Source of the DNA: an uncultured Pseudomonadota bacterium
Lineage (GTDB): Bacteria > Pseudomonadota > Gammaproteobacteria > Methylococcales > Methylomonadaceae
Direction of reading: 5' to 3'
Assembly (NCBI GenBank): GCA_903870545.1
Contig: CAIQDI010000003.1
Span: 1 to 59,838 of the forward strand
DNA length: 59,838 nt
In this document: piece after piece, positions 36,553-45,884 of the stretch
Layout of the letters: each line of letters opens with the position of its first letter
Position numbering within the stretch: the stretch's first letter is position 1
Program-made: the position numbers and the translations under genes
The notes under the pieces: generated by a model
The model's database searches: none
What the model saw: the letters and a program-made list of their open reading frames with translations, nothing else
Told to the model about the DNA's origin: nothing

Positions 36553-37020
36553 ATGTCATTACCTACTATCAACGTGAAAGCGAATACCCTACTTTTTAAA
36601 GAGGGTGCATACGATAAAACTATGTTTATTGTTCTCGATGGCAGTGTCAGAATTTATGTCGAGCGCGATGAAAAGCAAATTGAGTTGGCGATTATTAACA
36701 AATATGATTTTTTTGGTGAAATGGCACTTTATCGCCATCGCGCCCGAAGTGCGTGTGCCGAAACAATTGACAATACAAAATTAGTTGTGATTCGAACACA
36801 GATGCAACTTGAGCAATTCATCACTGAAAATCCCTCGTTTGCCGGCAAAATGATGGTTATTATGGGCAACCGTTTAGCTAATTCAAACGATTTATTGCTG
36901 GAAAAAATAGGGGAGTTAACCGCGAAAATTGTCGAGTTTAGTGGCGATAACGATAACGAAAAAGAGGAGTCAGAAACATCCATCAGAGTTGGAACAAAAC
37001 ATATTCGTTCAAATAGTTAA
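36553..37020 (+). CDS. Stand-alone cyclic-nucleotide-binding (CRP-type) domain protein
   Basis: A 155-residue protein comprising one cNMP-binding beta-barrel (KANTLLFKEGAYDKTMFIVLDGSVRIYV) with a phosphate-binding cassette FFGEMALYRHRARSACAETID. In that cassette the conserved Gly-Glu and Arg are present, so nucleotide binding is plausible. A helix-rich C-terminus (about 90-155) has no helix-turn-helix, so it is not a CRP-like transcription factor. It lies eight bases before coaE. A link to the cyclase at 7986-9881 is possible but not shown. Confidence 0.8.
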   Translation: MSLPTINVKANTLLFKEGAYDKTMFIVLDGSVRIYVERDEKQIELAIINKYDFFGEMALYRHRARSACAETIDNTKLVVIRTQMQLEQFITENPSFAGKMMVIMGNRLANSNDLLLEKIGELTAKIVEFSGDNDNEKEESETSIRVGTKHIRSNS

Positions 37021-37027
37021 TGTGTCA

Positions 37028-37624
37028 ATGTTAAAAGTGGGATTAACGGGTGGAATCGGTTGCGGAAAATCAACCGTTTCGCGCTTGTTTGCCAATTTTG
37101 GCGTACCAATTATTGACGCTGACGAAATTTCACATCGTTTAGTAGCGCGTCATCAACCGGCGTTACAAGAAATTACACAAACGTTTGGAGCAGAAATGCT
37201 GTACCCAAACGGTGAATTAAATCGTGCCGCATTAAAAACTCTTATTTTCACAAATTCCACCGCAAAAACACAATTAGAACAAATTTTACATCCGCGTATT
37301 TTTCAAGAAATTTCACACCAGTTACACGCTTTCACCGCTGATTATTGCATTGTAAGCATTCCATTATTGTTTGAAACGCACGCTGAAAAGTGGGTGAATC
37401 GTATTTTAGTGGTGGATTGTGATGCAGAAACGCAACTCGAACGAGTGAAACAGCGGGATAATTTGACGACTGAACGCATTCAAGCGATTATTACGACACA
37501 AGTTTGTGCTGCGTTTAGAAAATCGCACGCGCACGATATTTTGGATAATTCAAAAAATAATCTGACGCTTGCAGAACAGGTTAAAAAACTGCACAATTTC
37601 TACCTTTCATTAAGCCATTTCTAG
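37028..37624 (+). CDS. coaE: Dephospho-CoA kinase
   Basis: About 198 residues from the ATG at 37028 (a GTG two codons earlier is possible; longer frames run into the preceding gene). It phosphorylates dephospho-CoA in the last step of CoA synthesis. It begins MLKVGLTGGIGCGKSTV, the P-loop, and continues with FGVPIIDADEISHRLV, HPRIFQEI and IPLLFET. It is eight bases after the cNMP-binding protein and upstream of zapD, the coaE-zapD order known from gammaproteobacteria. Confidence 0.94.
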   Translation: MLKVGLTGGIGCGKSTVSRLFANFGVPIIDADEISHRLVARHQPALQEITQTFGAEMLYPNGELNRAALKTLIFTNSTAKTQLEQILHPRIFQEISHQLHAFTADYCIVSIPLLFETHAEKWVNRILVVDCDAETQLERVKQRDNLTTERIQAIITTQVCAAFRKSHAHDILDNSKNNLTLAEQVKKLHNFYLSLSHF

Positions 37625-37638
37625 GACACGCTACCGTT

Positions 37639-38415
37639 GTGAACACGCCTATTAGTTACGAATTTCCGCTCAACGAACGCATTCGCGTTTTTATTCGCCT
37701 CGAACAACTGCTCCACCAATTTAACCACCATTTACACCTTGCCACGACGGCTGATAAACGTGCGGCAATCAACGTATTGCTTGATATTATGGCGATTTTT
37801 AAACGCAACGATTTAAAATCAGAAATTCTTAAAGAATTAGATCGGCACACCAACGTATTAAACAAAATTGCGACGAATTCGAGTCCCAATGTTGATACGC
37901 AAAAAATACAGCAATTATTGGCACAACTGAGCGAAAACAGTCAAAAATTGTACGCTGCGACGGGAAAAATTGGCAATCACCTTATAGACAGTGAATTGTT
38001 TCAAAGTATCGCACAACGCAGCGCAATTCCGGGTGGAACGTGTTCGTTTGATTTGCCTGAATTTCATTATTGGCTAGCCCAAGAAGACGAAACCTGTTTT
38101 CAGGATTTAAATCAGTGGAGTCGCCCATTTTCGGATATTGGCGTGGCGATTGATTTGATTTTGAGCTTTATTCGCAACAGTCACACCGTAACAGAAGAAA
38201 TTGCACCAGCGGGTTTTTTTCAAATCACGTTGGACACCAATTTGCCGAATCAATTACTCATCGTGACGGTAGATAGAATCCAGCCTTATTTTGTTGAAAT
38301 TAGCGGTGGAAAACATCGTTGCACCGTTCGATTTATGCGCCCGTCGCACCATAATCAACGCGCTAAACAAAGCACCGAAAATATTCCATTTACGTTAACA
38401 AATTGTATTTTTTAA
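37639..38415 (+). CDS. zapD: Cell division protein ZapD
   Basis: A 258-residue cytosolic protein starting with GTG. It shows ISYEFPLNERIRVFIRLEQL and the helical segments leading to GGTCSFDLPEFHYWLA, the ZapD (YacF) signatures. ZapD bundles FtsZ filaments at the division ring. It has a typical length and typical neighbours (coaE before it). AGGAC lies upstream of the GTG. Confidence 0.93.
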   Translation: MNTPISYEFPLNERIRVFIRLEQLLHQFNHHLHLATTADKRAAINVLLDIMAIFKRNDLKSEILKELDRHTNVLNKIATNSSPNVDTQKIQQLLAQLSENSQKLYAATGKIGNHLIDSELFQSIAQRSAIPGGTCSFDLPEFHYWLAQEDETCFQDLNQWSRPFSDIGVAIDLILSFIRNSHTVTEEIAPAGFFQITLDTNLPNQLLIVTVDRIQPYFVEISGGKHRCTVRFMRPSHHNQRAKQSTENIPFTLTNCIF

Positions 38416-38530
38416 TTATCCTCATAATTTGATGGTGATTAAGTAGCGCGGCGTGTTTTAACCTCAATCGCCTGCGAGCCTTGTGTTATATTAACGCCAT
38501 TCATTTCATTACCATCACAAGAGATTTTAC

Positions 38531-39829
38531 ATGAGTTTTACAGCACTCGGCTTAAACGAAGAATTACTGAAAGCCATCAGCGACCAAGGTTACACCAAGC
38601 CCACTCCGGTACAGCAACAAGCTATTCCACACATTCTCGCGGGCAAAGATGTTTTAGCGGGCGCACAAACTGGCACCGGTAAAACGGCTGGATTTACGTT
38701 GCCTTTATTGCAACGTTTAATGGAAAACCACGATCCCCACCAAAAACCGCGTCGTATTCGGGCGTTAGTTTTAGTGCCAACTCGTGAACTTGCCGCGCAA
38801 GTTTTTGAAAGCATTAAAACGTACGGCGCACATTTGCCGCTCGTCACTGAAGTGATCATCGGCGGTGCGAGTATCAATATGCAAATTCGCCAATTACAAC
38901 GCGGCTGCGATATTGTGGTGGCGACGACTGGACGCTTGTGCGATCACATGCACGAACGCCACATCAATTTGAACAACGTCGAAATATTGGTACTCGACGA
39001 AGCGGACAGAATGTTGGACATGGGTTTTTTGCCAGACATTAAACGCATCACAGGCAACTTGCCGAAACAACGTCAAACGCTGTTATTTTCAGCAACCTAT
39101 TCGTCACAAATCAAAGCCCTAGCCGCGCAGTTGTTGAATAACCCCGTTTCTGTGGAAGTTGCCAAACCGAATGTCACGTCTGAAAACATTTCAGAATTAG
39201 TTTATGGCATTGCGAGAGAAAACAAACGCGCGTTGTTGTCGTATTTAATCGGCAGCAATAATTGGCAACAAGTTTTGGTTTTTGTTCGCACCAAACACGG
39301 CGCGGATCGACTAGAAAAACAATTAACGATGGACGGCATTCGTTCAGCAGCGTTGCACGGCGACAAAACTCAAGGCGCACGCACGAAAGCGTTGGATTTT
39401 TTCAAAAATGGAAAAGTGTCGGTGTTGGTAGCGACGGATATTGCGGCGCGTGGTTTGGACATCGATAATTTGCCACACGTTGTGAATTACGATTTGCCGC
39501 AAGTACCTGAAGATTATATTCACCGCATCGGACGCACTGGACGCGCGGGTTCGAGTGGCGCGGCTATTTCGTTGGTGTCGCCAGAAGAATCGCAATTGTT
39601 GTTTGAAATTGAAAAATTATTGAAACGTCATTTGCCGCAAATCGCCGACACCGGTTACGAAGCCGTGTCGTTGAAAGTCGCCGATATGCCGAAAAAAGTA
39701 GTGACAAAAGAAGGCGCGAAGAAAGATTTACGCCACACGAAACCGTCTGATAAAAAAGGTTACGTCGCGCGAAATCAAGCTCCGAATGCACGCCCGAAAA
39801 CGCAAGGTTCACGCAGCCGAAGTCGTTAA
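38531..39829 (+). CDS. rhlE: DEAD-box RNA helicase RhlE
   Basis: A 432-residue ATP-dependent RNA helicase. Motifs appear in order: Q motif [14 protein letters not shown], Walker [44 protein letters not shown] in [24 protein letters not shown] and [10 protein letters not shown]. The core covers residues 1-370 and a short basic tail (TQGSRSRSR) follows. This fits RhlE rather than RhlB or DeaD. It is preceded by a 115-base gap and ends at a hairpin shared with dedA. Confidence 0.93.
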   Translation: MSFTALGLNEELLKAISDQGYTKPTPVQQQAIPHILAGKDVLAGAQTGTGKTAGFTLPLLQRLMENHDPHQKPRRIRALVLVPTRELAAQVFESIKTYGAHLPLVTEVIIGGASINMQIRQLQRGCDIVVATTGRLCDHMHERHINLNNVEILVLDEADRMLDMGFLPDIKRITGNLPKQRQTLLFSATYSSQIKALAAQLLNNPVSVEVAKPNVTSENISELVYGIARENKRALLSYLIGSNNWQQVLVFVRTKHGADRLEKQLTMDGIRSAALHGDKTQGARTKALDFFKNGKVSVLVATDIAARGLDIDNLPHVVNYDLPQVPEDYIHRIGRTGRAGSSGAAISLVSPEESQLLFEIEKLLKRHLPQIADTGYEAVSLKVADMPKKVVTKEGAKKDLRHTKPSDKKGYVARNQAPNARPKTQGSRSRSR

Positions 39830-39839
39830 ATTTAGGTGC

Positions 39840-39869
39840 AAAGGTTCAAGTTTTTCATCTTGAACCTTT
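39840..39869. terminator. Convergent hairpin between rhlE and dedA
   Basis: A perfect 11-bp stem: AAAGGTTCAAG (39840-39850) with CTTGAACCTTT (39859-39869) around TTTTTCAT. It is 11 bases after the rhlE stop and overlaps the dedA stop. No long T tract follows, so it could act as a bidirectional terminator or an RNA-protecting hairpin. Confidence 0.65.
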
Positions 39870-40452
39870 ACCAAAACCGTTTTTGCAATCGCACCACAAT
39901 CAGCCGCAACATGAAAAGCAACGCAAATAATCCCAATACTGCCAACATCGTTTGTTGAACATCTGAGGCAATTTCAGTCTGTGGTAAACGCGCCACTATA
40001 TCGCCGAAAAAATAGCCAAAACCCGAAAACGCCATTGCCCAAATCAATGCCGCAATCGCATTCCAAAAGGCAAACGTTTTCCACGACAAATGACTCATGC
40101 CAATGGCGATACTGCTAACATTTCGCACGCCGTACATAAAACGATATGACAAAATAAACACGATTGCAAAACGCGCCAACCAGCCAGTCACGCGCTCAAT
40201 TTTGGCATTTAGTGCGGGAAAGCGCGTTAAAATCCGTGTACCAAAACAACGCCCCAACCAAAAAAAGATTTGATCGCCGCACAAACTGCCGAGCCACGCC
40301 GATACACATAAAAGTTCAATATTTAAATAACCACGTTGCGCCGCAAAACCAGCAAAAAGCAAAAATGTTTCGCCTTCTAACGCTGCCCAAATAAACGTCA
40401 GCAAATAAAACCACTCTCCGTATTGAAGAATCAGTGCGTTAATTTCATTCAT
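39868..40452 (-). CDS. DedA family membrane protein
   Basis: A 194-residue polytopic inner-membrane protein with about five helices. It shows FIWAALEGETFLLFAGFAA and GSLCGDQIFFWLGRCFG, and the conserved Arg-rich YRFMYGVRNVSSIAIGMSHLSW characteristic of the DedA/SNARE-associated group. DedA proteins act in undecaprenyl-phosphate or phospholipid flipping and membrane homeostasis. It is nine bases after a DUF2288 gene and likely cotranscribed with it. Confidence 0.9.
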   Translation of the reverse strand: MNEINALILQYGEWFYLLTFIWAALEGETFLLFAGFAAQRGYLNIELLCVSAWLGSLCGDQIFFWLGRCFGTRILTRFPALNAKIERVTGWLARFAIVFILSYRFMYGVRNVSSIAIGMSHLSWKTFAFWNAIAALIWAMAFSGFGYFFGDIVARLPQTEIASDVQQTMLAVLGLFALLFMLRLIVVRLQKRFW

Positions 40453-40461
40453 GTTGATTTT

Positions 40462-40746
40462 TCACTCTTGAACTAAAATCCATGGTTTGACCACCACCGC
40501 CCACAATTCCGCATTCGTTTCAAACCAGCGCAACGCTTGTTCATCAGCGACTAATCCGAGCTGTCTATTTTTCAACCAACGCTGAATATCCGCTTTATTA
40601 TCCAACGAAAACTGATAGCCGACTTCGACCAAATCCAACTCGTTTGAAATCCAAACCGCTTCACCTTTGGCAAAAAAGCGTTGCAGTTCAGACCAATAAA
40701 TTTTGGCGGTTTCTAAATTCACTTTTTCTTTTTCAAACTTATTCAT
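40462..40746 (-). CDS. DUF2288 domain protein
   Basis: A 94-residue cytosolic protein matching the DUF2288 family: EKVNLETAKIYWSELQRFFAKGEAVWI near the start, then DLVEVGYQFSLDNKADIQRWL and FETNAELWAVVVKPWILVQE. No function is known. It overlaps the preceding DUF1415 gene by eight bases and precedes dedA. Such pairs with DUF1415 recur in gammaproteobacteria. Confidence 0.85.
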   Translation of the reverse strand: MNKFEKEKVNLETAKIYWSELQRFFAKGEAVWISNELDLVEVGYQFSLDNKADIQRWLKNRQLGLVADEQALRWFETNAELWAVVVKPWILVQE

Positions 40747-41272
40747 AACAAGCCGCCAGCGTTGATTTCATTTTTTCCAAGCTCAATTCACGGGTCAATT
40801 TAACGTTATTGTCGGGAATTTTTTCAGGGTTTTTATAATTCGCTAACGCCCGTTCTAAGCTACTTTCACGCAATAAATGCAACATCGGATACGGCGACCG
40901 ATTGGTATAATTTGCCGCGTCGTTTTCTGCCGACCCTTCAAAACAATAATTCGGGTGAAAACTCGCCAACTGATAAATGCCTTCGTAATTTTGCACTTCC
41001 AGTAAGCCCTGCGCGAGTTCCAGAAAATCCAAATACGCCTCAAAATCGGCAAACGTATTTGGATAAATTAACAACGTGGTTTCGATGCTTTCGTCCGTGT
41101 CCAAACGCTCACATTCGAGAATTAAATTTAACAAACACGTTTCAATTTCCGTTGTCGTTTCAACGGCAAACCGAATGCCGTCATGTTTAAAAACGCGCTC
41201 GGCAAACGGGCAAATGTTGTGAGCAATCACCACGGTTTCTAACCATTTTTTGGTTTCTGAAATAGGTTTCAT
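40739..41272 (-). CDS. DUF1415 domain protein
   Basis: A 177-residue cytosolic protein with the DUF1415 start KWLETVVIAHNICPFAERVF, followed by TTLLIYPNTFADFEAYLDFLE and the motif YQLASFHPNYCFEG. ICPFA holds a cysteine and YCFEG another, and the His before Pro-Asn is conserved. No biochemical role is established. It overlaps the UbiH-type hydroxylase gene upstream by four bases and the DUF2288 gene downstream by eight, so the four genes down to dedA are one coupled run. Confidence 0.88.
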   Translation of the reverse strand: MKPISETKKWLETVVIAHNICPFAERVFKHDGIRFAVETTTEIETCLLNLILECERLDTDESIETTLLIYPNTFADFEAYLDFLELAQGLLEVQNYEGIYQLASFHPNYCFEGSAENDAANYTNRSPYPMLHLLRESSLERALANYKNPEKIPDNNVKLTRELSLEKMKSTLAACYE

Positions 41273-42489
41273 ACTAATTTTTCGCCTCGCGCCAACTTTG
41301 GTAATGCGCCGTCCAAACCCATCGCGCCACGCATCACTTTATTCTTCAATGGTTTCACTCGTTCCGCTAATCCTAAACCCAAATTGCGTAACAGTTTCAA
41401 CGGCAAAAAGTCGTTGCTGAACGCTTGATAAAACACATCCATCACCGTCATCATTTTCAAATTTTCGGTGCGGCGCATTTTTTCGTAACGTTTCAACACG
41501 CTCACATCCGAAATCGAACGCCCTTGTTGCGTGGCTTCTAAAATCACTTCTGCCAATGCCGCCGCATCGAGCAGCCCGATATTGACACCTTGACCCGCTA
41601 ATGGATTGATGGTGTGAGCGGCATCGCCGACCAACGCCACGCCATGCTTCACATAATGTTGTGCGTGGCGGCGCGTTAAAGGAAAACTCGTAACGGCAAT
41701 CACGCGCGTGACTTCGCCCAATTCTTTGGGAAATGTCGCCATCAGTTCCAATTTTAAATCGTCCAGCGGCAAGGCTTGTAACCGTTTCACTTCATCAGGC
41801 GAGTTATACCAAACAATCGAACCAAAGTTGCCCGTCAACGGCAAAAACGCTTGCGGACCACTGGCGACAAAACGTTGCCAAGTAATATCTTGTTGTTCGT
41901 AAGCAGTTTCGATATAAATCACCAGCGCGTGTTGTTGATAATCCCAACTCGTTACGCCTAAACCCACGCCCTGACGGATTTTCGATTGTGCGCCATCCGC
42001 TGCAACCAGTAATTTAGTCGTCAACATTCGCCCGTTATTCAAAATCAAGTCGCTGTCGTCAGAGTTGGAATAATTCAGCGTTTCGATTCGTGCCGGACAA
42101 ATCAATTCGATATTCTCAAAGGTTTGCAGCCGTTCCAATAACGCCAATTGCGTCACGCGATTTTCGACAATGTAACCCAATTCGCTGCGCCCAATATCGT
42201 CACTGCAAAATTCCGTATCGCCCACCGTTTCCCACACGCGCATGCGTTTGAACGGACAAACGCGGCGATTTTCAACACCTTGCCACGCGCCAATCGTTTC
42301 TAAAATGGTTTTTGACGCAATGCTTAACGCCGACACGCGCAAATCGTGGGATTGGTCGGGGGAAAATTCGGGTGGGAATTCGTTTTCGATTACGGCGATT
42401 TTTAAATTACTGCCACCCAAACTACACGCTACCGCCGCGCCCACCATGCCGCCGCCTACGATAACGACATCAAATTGTTCTTTCATCAA
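41269..42489 (-). CDS. UbiH/UbiI-family FAD-dependent hydroxylase
   Basis: A 406-residue aromatic-ring hydroxylase of the ubiquinone pathway type. FAD is bound by VVIVGGGMVGAAVACSLG near the N-terminus, the DG motif is LLVAADGAQSKIR, and the second FAD contact is ALVGDAAHTINPLAGQGVNIGLLDAAALAEV. The UbiH/COQ6 signature is in this last motif. Which ring position it hydroxylates (UbiH, UbiI or UbiF type) cannot be told. It needs a flavin reductase and oxygen. It starts an operon with DUF1415 and DUF2288. Confidence 0.88.
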   Translation of the reverse strand: MMKEQFDVVIVGGGMVGAAVACSLGGSNLKIAVIENEFPPEFSPDQSHDLRVSALSIASKTILETIGAWQGVENRRVCPFKRMRVWETVGDTEFCSDDIGRSELGYIVENRVTQLALLERLQTFENIELICPARIETLNYSNSDDSDLILNNGRMLTTKLLVAADGAQSKIRQGVGLGVTSWDYQQHALVIYIETAYEQQDITWQRFVASGPQAFLPLTGNFGSIVWYNSPDEVKRLQALPLDDLKLELMATFPKELGEVTRVIAVTSFPLTRRHAQHYVKHGVALVGDAAHTINPLAGQGVNIGLLDAAALAEVILEATQQGRSISDVSVLKRYEKMRRTENLKMMTVMDVFYQAFSNDFLPLKLLRNLGLGLAERVKPLKNKVMRGAMGLDGALPKLARGEKLV

Positions 42490-42646
42490 ATACTCGCCAA
42501 TCGGTTAGTTTAAAAATAATGACGCATTCTAAACGATTGCCTATTTTGAGAATTGGAATTTTTAAGTTTGCTGACATTAAGACAGACTTTCAATAATTCC
42601 AAAATCTGCTATCGTTGCGTCATTCTTTCTTTTTACTGATTTACGC

Positions 42647-43603
42647 ATGACTTCTTTTTCTTCTGTTTCTGTTATCGCTCCCGCGCGTTTGCACATGGGT
42701 TTTTTAGATTTGAGTGGCGCGTTACAACGGCATTTTGGCAGCATTGGCGTGGCGTTAAATGAACCCGTCACCCACATTACGATTTCCAAAAATCACAAAA
42801 AACAACATCTTCAATCCGCTCGCGCCGCCCACTGTTTAAGCGCATTTTGTCAGGCATTTGAGGTGTCGGACGCGCTGGAAATCGACATAATTTCTACCAT
42901 TTCTGAACACGTCGGCTTAGGTTCAGGAACACAAATGGCGTTGGCGATTGGCGCGGGATTAAATGCGTTTTACGATTTGAATTTAAGCGTGCGCGACATT
43001 GCCGCCGTGATGGATCGCGGTTTGCGCTCGGGCATTGGCATTGGTATTTTTGAACAAGGCGGTTTTGTGGTGGATGGCGGACGCGGTGAAAATACCATTA
43101 CGCCGCCGATGTTGGCGCATTTTGACGTACCTGAAAATTGGCGATTTATTTTGGTTTTTGATAAACGCGGACAAGGTTTGCACGGTCAACAAGAAATTCA
43201 AGCCTTCAAAACGTTGTCGCCATTTCCACGCAGCGAAGCCGAACGTTTGAGTTATTTATTGTTAATGCAGGCGTTGCCGGCGATTGCAGAAAATGATTTG
43301 GCGCGTTTTGGTGAAGTGATTACGGAATTACAACGCACGGTGGGCGAACATTTTTCACCCGCGCAAGGCGGCGTATTTACCAGCCCCGACGTAGCCCGCG
43401 CGATGCACTGGTTGGCGCAACGTGGCGCGGTGGCTATTGGTCAAACGTCTTGGGGGCCGACTGGATTTTGTTTGATTGAAGGTCATGACATGGCGGAACA
43501 TTTGGCACAACAAGCGCGAGCGGTTTTTGCTGACACACCGTTACAATTTAGCGTGGTCAGTGCGCGAAATCGTGGCGGCGAAGTTGATGTTATGATGAGT
43601 TAG
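42647..43603 (+). CDS. Beta-ribofuranosylaminobenzene 5'-phosphate synthase-like protein (H4MPT biosynthesis)
   Basis: A 318-residue GHMP-kinase-fold protein. The start VSVIAPARLHMGFLDLSGALQRHFGSIGVAL and the motif EHVGLGSGTQMALAIGAGL are typical of beta-RFAP synthase, which joins PRPP and 4-hydroxybenzoate (or p-aminobenzoate) at the start of tetrahydromethanopterin synthesis. Also visible are GLRSGIGIGIFEQGGFVVDGG and VFDKRGQGLHG. H4MPT carries C1 units in methanotrophs and other methylotrophs, so it is the best metabolic clue to lifestyle here. The gene stands alone and convergent with apbE, overlapping four bases. Confidence 0.88.
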   Translation: MTSFSSVSVIAPARLHMGFLDLSGALQRHFGSIGVALNEPVTHITISKNHKKQHLQSARAAHCLSAFCQAFEVSDALEIDIISTISEHVGLGSGTQMALAIGAGLNAFYDLNLSVRDIAAVMDRGLRSGIGIGIFEQGGFVVDGGRGENTITPPMLAHFDVPENWRFILVFDKRGQGLHGQQEIQAFKTLSPFPRSEAERLSYLLLMQALPAIAENDLARFGEVITELQRTVGEHFSPAQGGVFTSPDVARAMHWLAQRGAVAIGQTSWGPTGFCLIEGHDMAEHLAQQARAVFADTPLQFSVVSARNRGGEVDVMMS

Positions 43604-44490
43604 TTTTTAAACGTGTAATGTTGTAACCCCAACGATTTTAACCATTTCTCGCCTTTTGCTTCTTTCAACATCGCAACGGTGGCGGCACTTCCCGCGACCA
43701 CACAAAAATCGGCAATCACGCTGACGGCGGCTAAATGTCGCACGGGATAACCCGTTTTCGGGTTTAAAATATGCCCGTAACGCACGCCGTCAATCACCAT
43801 GCAACGCTCGTAATCACCGCTGCTGGCTAATGCGCCCGTTTTTAAAACAACGGTTTTCCAGACTTTGGTTTTGTCACGCGGATGTTGAATGCCGACACGC
43901 CACGCGCTGCCGTCGGGATGTGCGCCAATGATTTTTATATCGCCGCCCAAATTCACCATGCCATGCAAAATTCCCGAATCTAAACACAACGTCGCCGCCC
44001 GATCCGCCGCATATTCTTTCACAATGCCACCAAAATCAATTTCCATTTCGGCTTGTAAAAAGGTCAACGTCGGATTTTCCCAACGAATGTGTTGCCAACC
44101 GACTTTTTGCAATAACGCTTGAATCGATTTATCGTCGGGCAAAACGTTCGTTTCAAATCGCCACGCCCGCCGCAAAATACCTGACGTAATATCAAACAAA
44201 CCGTCGCTGAGTTCGTAACACGTTTGCGCGTAATTCAACAATCCCGCCGTTTCGTCATCAACCGAAATTGAACCACCCACTGCCGCAACGTGATTGATTT
44301 TCGACAAAAAACTGTCGGCGCGATAACGAGAATAACGCTGCTCCAAACGGTTAATATCCGCGATTACTCGTTGTGCGACGTGTTGAGCGAAAGCGTTATT
44401 TTTCGCGTAAAACTGCAATTCGCACGGACAGCCCATCGCGCTAAATGAAAATAAAAACGGCGAAAATTCCGCTGAATTCGTAGTTAACAT
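43600..44490 (-). CDS. apbE: FAD:protein FMN transferase (ApbE family)
   Basis: A 296-residue flavin transferase. It has FSFSAMGCPCELQFYA near the start, RLEQRYSRYRADSFLSKIN, the cluster LSDGLFDITSGILRRAWRF, MVNLGGDIKIIGAHPDGSAWRVGIQHP and HILNPKTGYPVRHLAAVSVIAD, all ApbE hallmarks. ApbE attaches FMN to Thr or Ser of partner proteins, such as NqrB, NqrC or RnfD, in the periplasm. Unusually, no clear signal peptide or lipobox is present at this start, so it may act in the cytosol or use a different start. It lies nine bases after lysA. Confidence 0.88.
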   Translation of the reverse strand: MLTTNSAEFSPFLFSFSAMGCPCELQFYAKNNAFAQHVAQRVIADINRLEQRYSRYRADSFLSKINHVAAVGGSISVDDETAGLLNYAQTCYELSDGLFDITSGILRRAWRFETNVLPDDKSIQALLQKVGWQHIRWENPTLTFLQAEMEIDFGGIVKEYAADRAATLCLDSGILHGMVNLGGDIKIIGAHPDGSAWRVGIQHPRDKTKVWKTVVLKTGALASSGDYERCMVIDGVRYGHILNPKTGYPVRHLAAVSVIADFCVVAGSAATVAMLKEAKGEKWLKSLGLQHYTFKN

Positions 44491-44499
44491 GGTTTAAAA

Positions 44500-45747
44500 C
44501 TACGGCAACAAGGATTCGCCTTGCCACAATTGCGCCAGCGTTTCGCGTTCACGGACAACGTGAATTTGGTCGCCATCGACCATGATTTCGGCGACACGCG
44601 GACGCGAATTATAATTTGAACTCATCGTAAAACCGTAAGCTCCCGACGAACGCACCGCTAATAAATCGCCTTCCGCTAATTTCAACGCACGTTCTTTGCC
44701 CAGAAAATCACCGGTTTCACAAACTGGCCCGACAATATCCCACGTCATTTGAGGCGCAGAACTACCGAGTTGCACCGGAATAATATCTTGCCACGCGCCG
44801 TACAACGCGGGGCGAATCAAATCATTCATCGCCGCATCGACAATAGCAAAATTTTTGTGTTCAGTCGGTTTCAGATATTCCACGCGCGTCACTAAAATTC
44901 CCGCATTGCCGACAATCGCGCGACCGGGTTCGAGTAAAATTTCTAAATCCGTTTCGCCCAAACGCGCCAATATCGCCGCAATATATTCTGCGGGTTCGGG
45001 CGGTTGTTCATCACGATATTGAATACCTAAACCGCCGCCTAAATCCAAATGTTTCAGCGTAATTCCCGCCGCTTTTAACTTGTCAATCAGCTGCAAAACT
45101 TTGTCCAGCGCATCCAAAAATGGGCGCGTTTCGGTCAATTGCGAACCAATGTGACAATCGATGCCGACCACGTTGATATTCGGCATCGACGCGGCGTGTT
45201 GATACGCCGTTAAAGCGTCTTCAATCGCAATGCCGAATTTATTTTCTTTCAAACCCGTGGAAATATACGGATGCGTTTTGGCATCGACATCAGGATTGAC
45301 GCGGAACGAAACGGGCGCAATCACGTTTAATTCCCCCGCGATTTTGTTAATGCGCTCCAATTCGTCCGGCACTTCCACATTAAAACAGCGAATTCCCAAC
45401 GTTAACGCGGCACAAATTTCGTCTTCACGTTTGCCCACGCCGGAAAATACGATTTTTTTCGCATCGCCACCGGCTTGCAAAACCCGTTGTAATTCGCCGA
45501 TGGAAACAATATCGAAGCCCGAACCCAATCGCGCCAACACGTTTAACACGCCCAAATTTGAATTGGCTTTGACGGCGTAACAAATCAAATGCGCTTGCGT
45601 GCCGAAAGCGTCGTTGAAAGCGTGCCAATGACGTTCCAACGTCGCCCGCGAATAGATATAACAAGGGCTGCCGTGTTTTTCAATAATCGTTTGAACAGCT
45701 ACATTTTCAGCAAAAAGTTGGTTGTCGCGGTAAATAAAATGATTCAT
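44500..45747 (-). CDS. lysA: Diaminopimelate decarboxylase
   Basis: A 415-residue fold-type III PLP enzyme that makes lysine from meso-diaminopimelate. It has the PLP Lys in LICYAVKANSNLGVL, the His in GIDCHIGSQLT, the glycine loop LDLGGGLGIQY, EPGRAIVGNAG and the C-terminal PVCETGDFLG with the catalytic Cys, and MSSNYNSRPR. The length is normal. It is followed on the same strand by apbE. Upstream lies a REPIN-like repeat. Confidence 0.96.
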   Translation of the reverse strand: MNHFIYRDNQLFAENVAVQTIIEKHGSPCYIYSRATLERHWHAFNDAFGTQAHLICYAVKANSNLGVLNVLARLGSGFDIVSIGELQRVLQAGGDAKKIVFSGVGKREDEICAALTLGIRCFNVEVPDELERINKIAGELNVIAPVSFRVNPDVDAKTHPYISTGLKENKFGIAIEDALTAYQHAASMPNINVVGIDCHIGSQLTETRPFLDALDKVLQLIDKLKAAGITLKHLDLGGGLGIQYRDEQPPEPAEYIAAILARLGETDLEILLEPGRAIVGNAGILVTRVEYLKPTEHKNFAIVDAAMNDLIRPALYGAWQDIIPVQLGSSAPQMTWDIVGPVCETGDFLGKERALKLAEGDLLAVRSSGAYGFTMSSNYNSRPRVAEIMVDGDQIHVVRERETLAQLWQGESLLP

Positions 45748-45776
45748 GGTTTTAGGTTAGAAAGTAGGAATTTATT

Positions 45777-45860
45777 GTAGGGGTTCACTGCGTGAACCCG
45801 CATAAAAACGAATTTTAATGATAGCTTTGTGCATTGCGGGCGTACGCAGTACGCCCCTAC
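45777..45860. repeat. REPIN-like pair of inverted palindromes
   Basis: Two palindromes face each other. GTAGGGG at 45777 leads into GGTTCAC-TGC-GTGAACC and ends CGC; at 45836 GCGGGCGTAC-GCA-GTACGCCCCTAC mirrors the outer arms. The pair spans 84 bp with a 34-bp AT-rich centre and lies between lysA and the MFS gene. It looks like a REP doublet (REPIN), a non-autonomous element moved by RAYT transposases. Confidence 0.75.
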
Positions 45861-45884
45861 GAAGCCATTGCGTAAAATCAAAAA

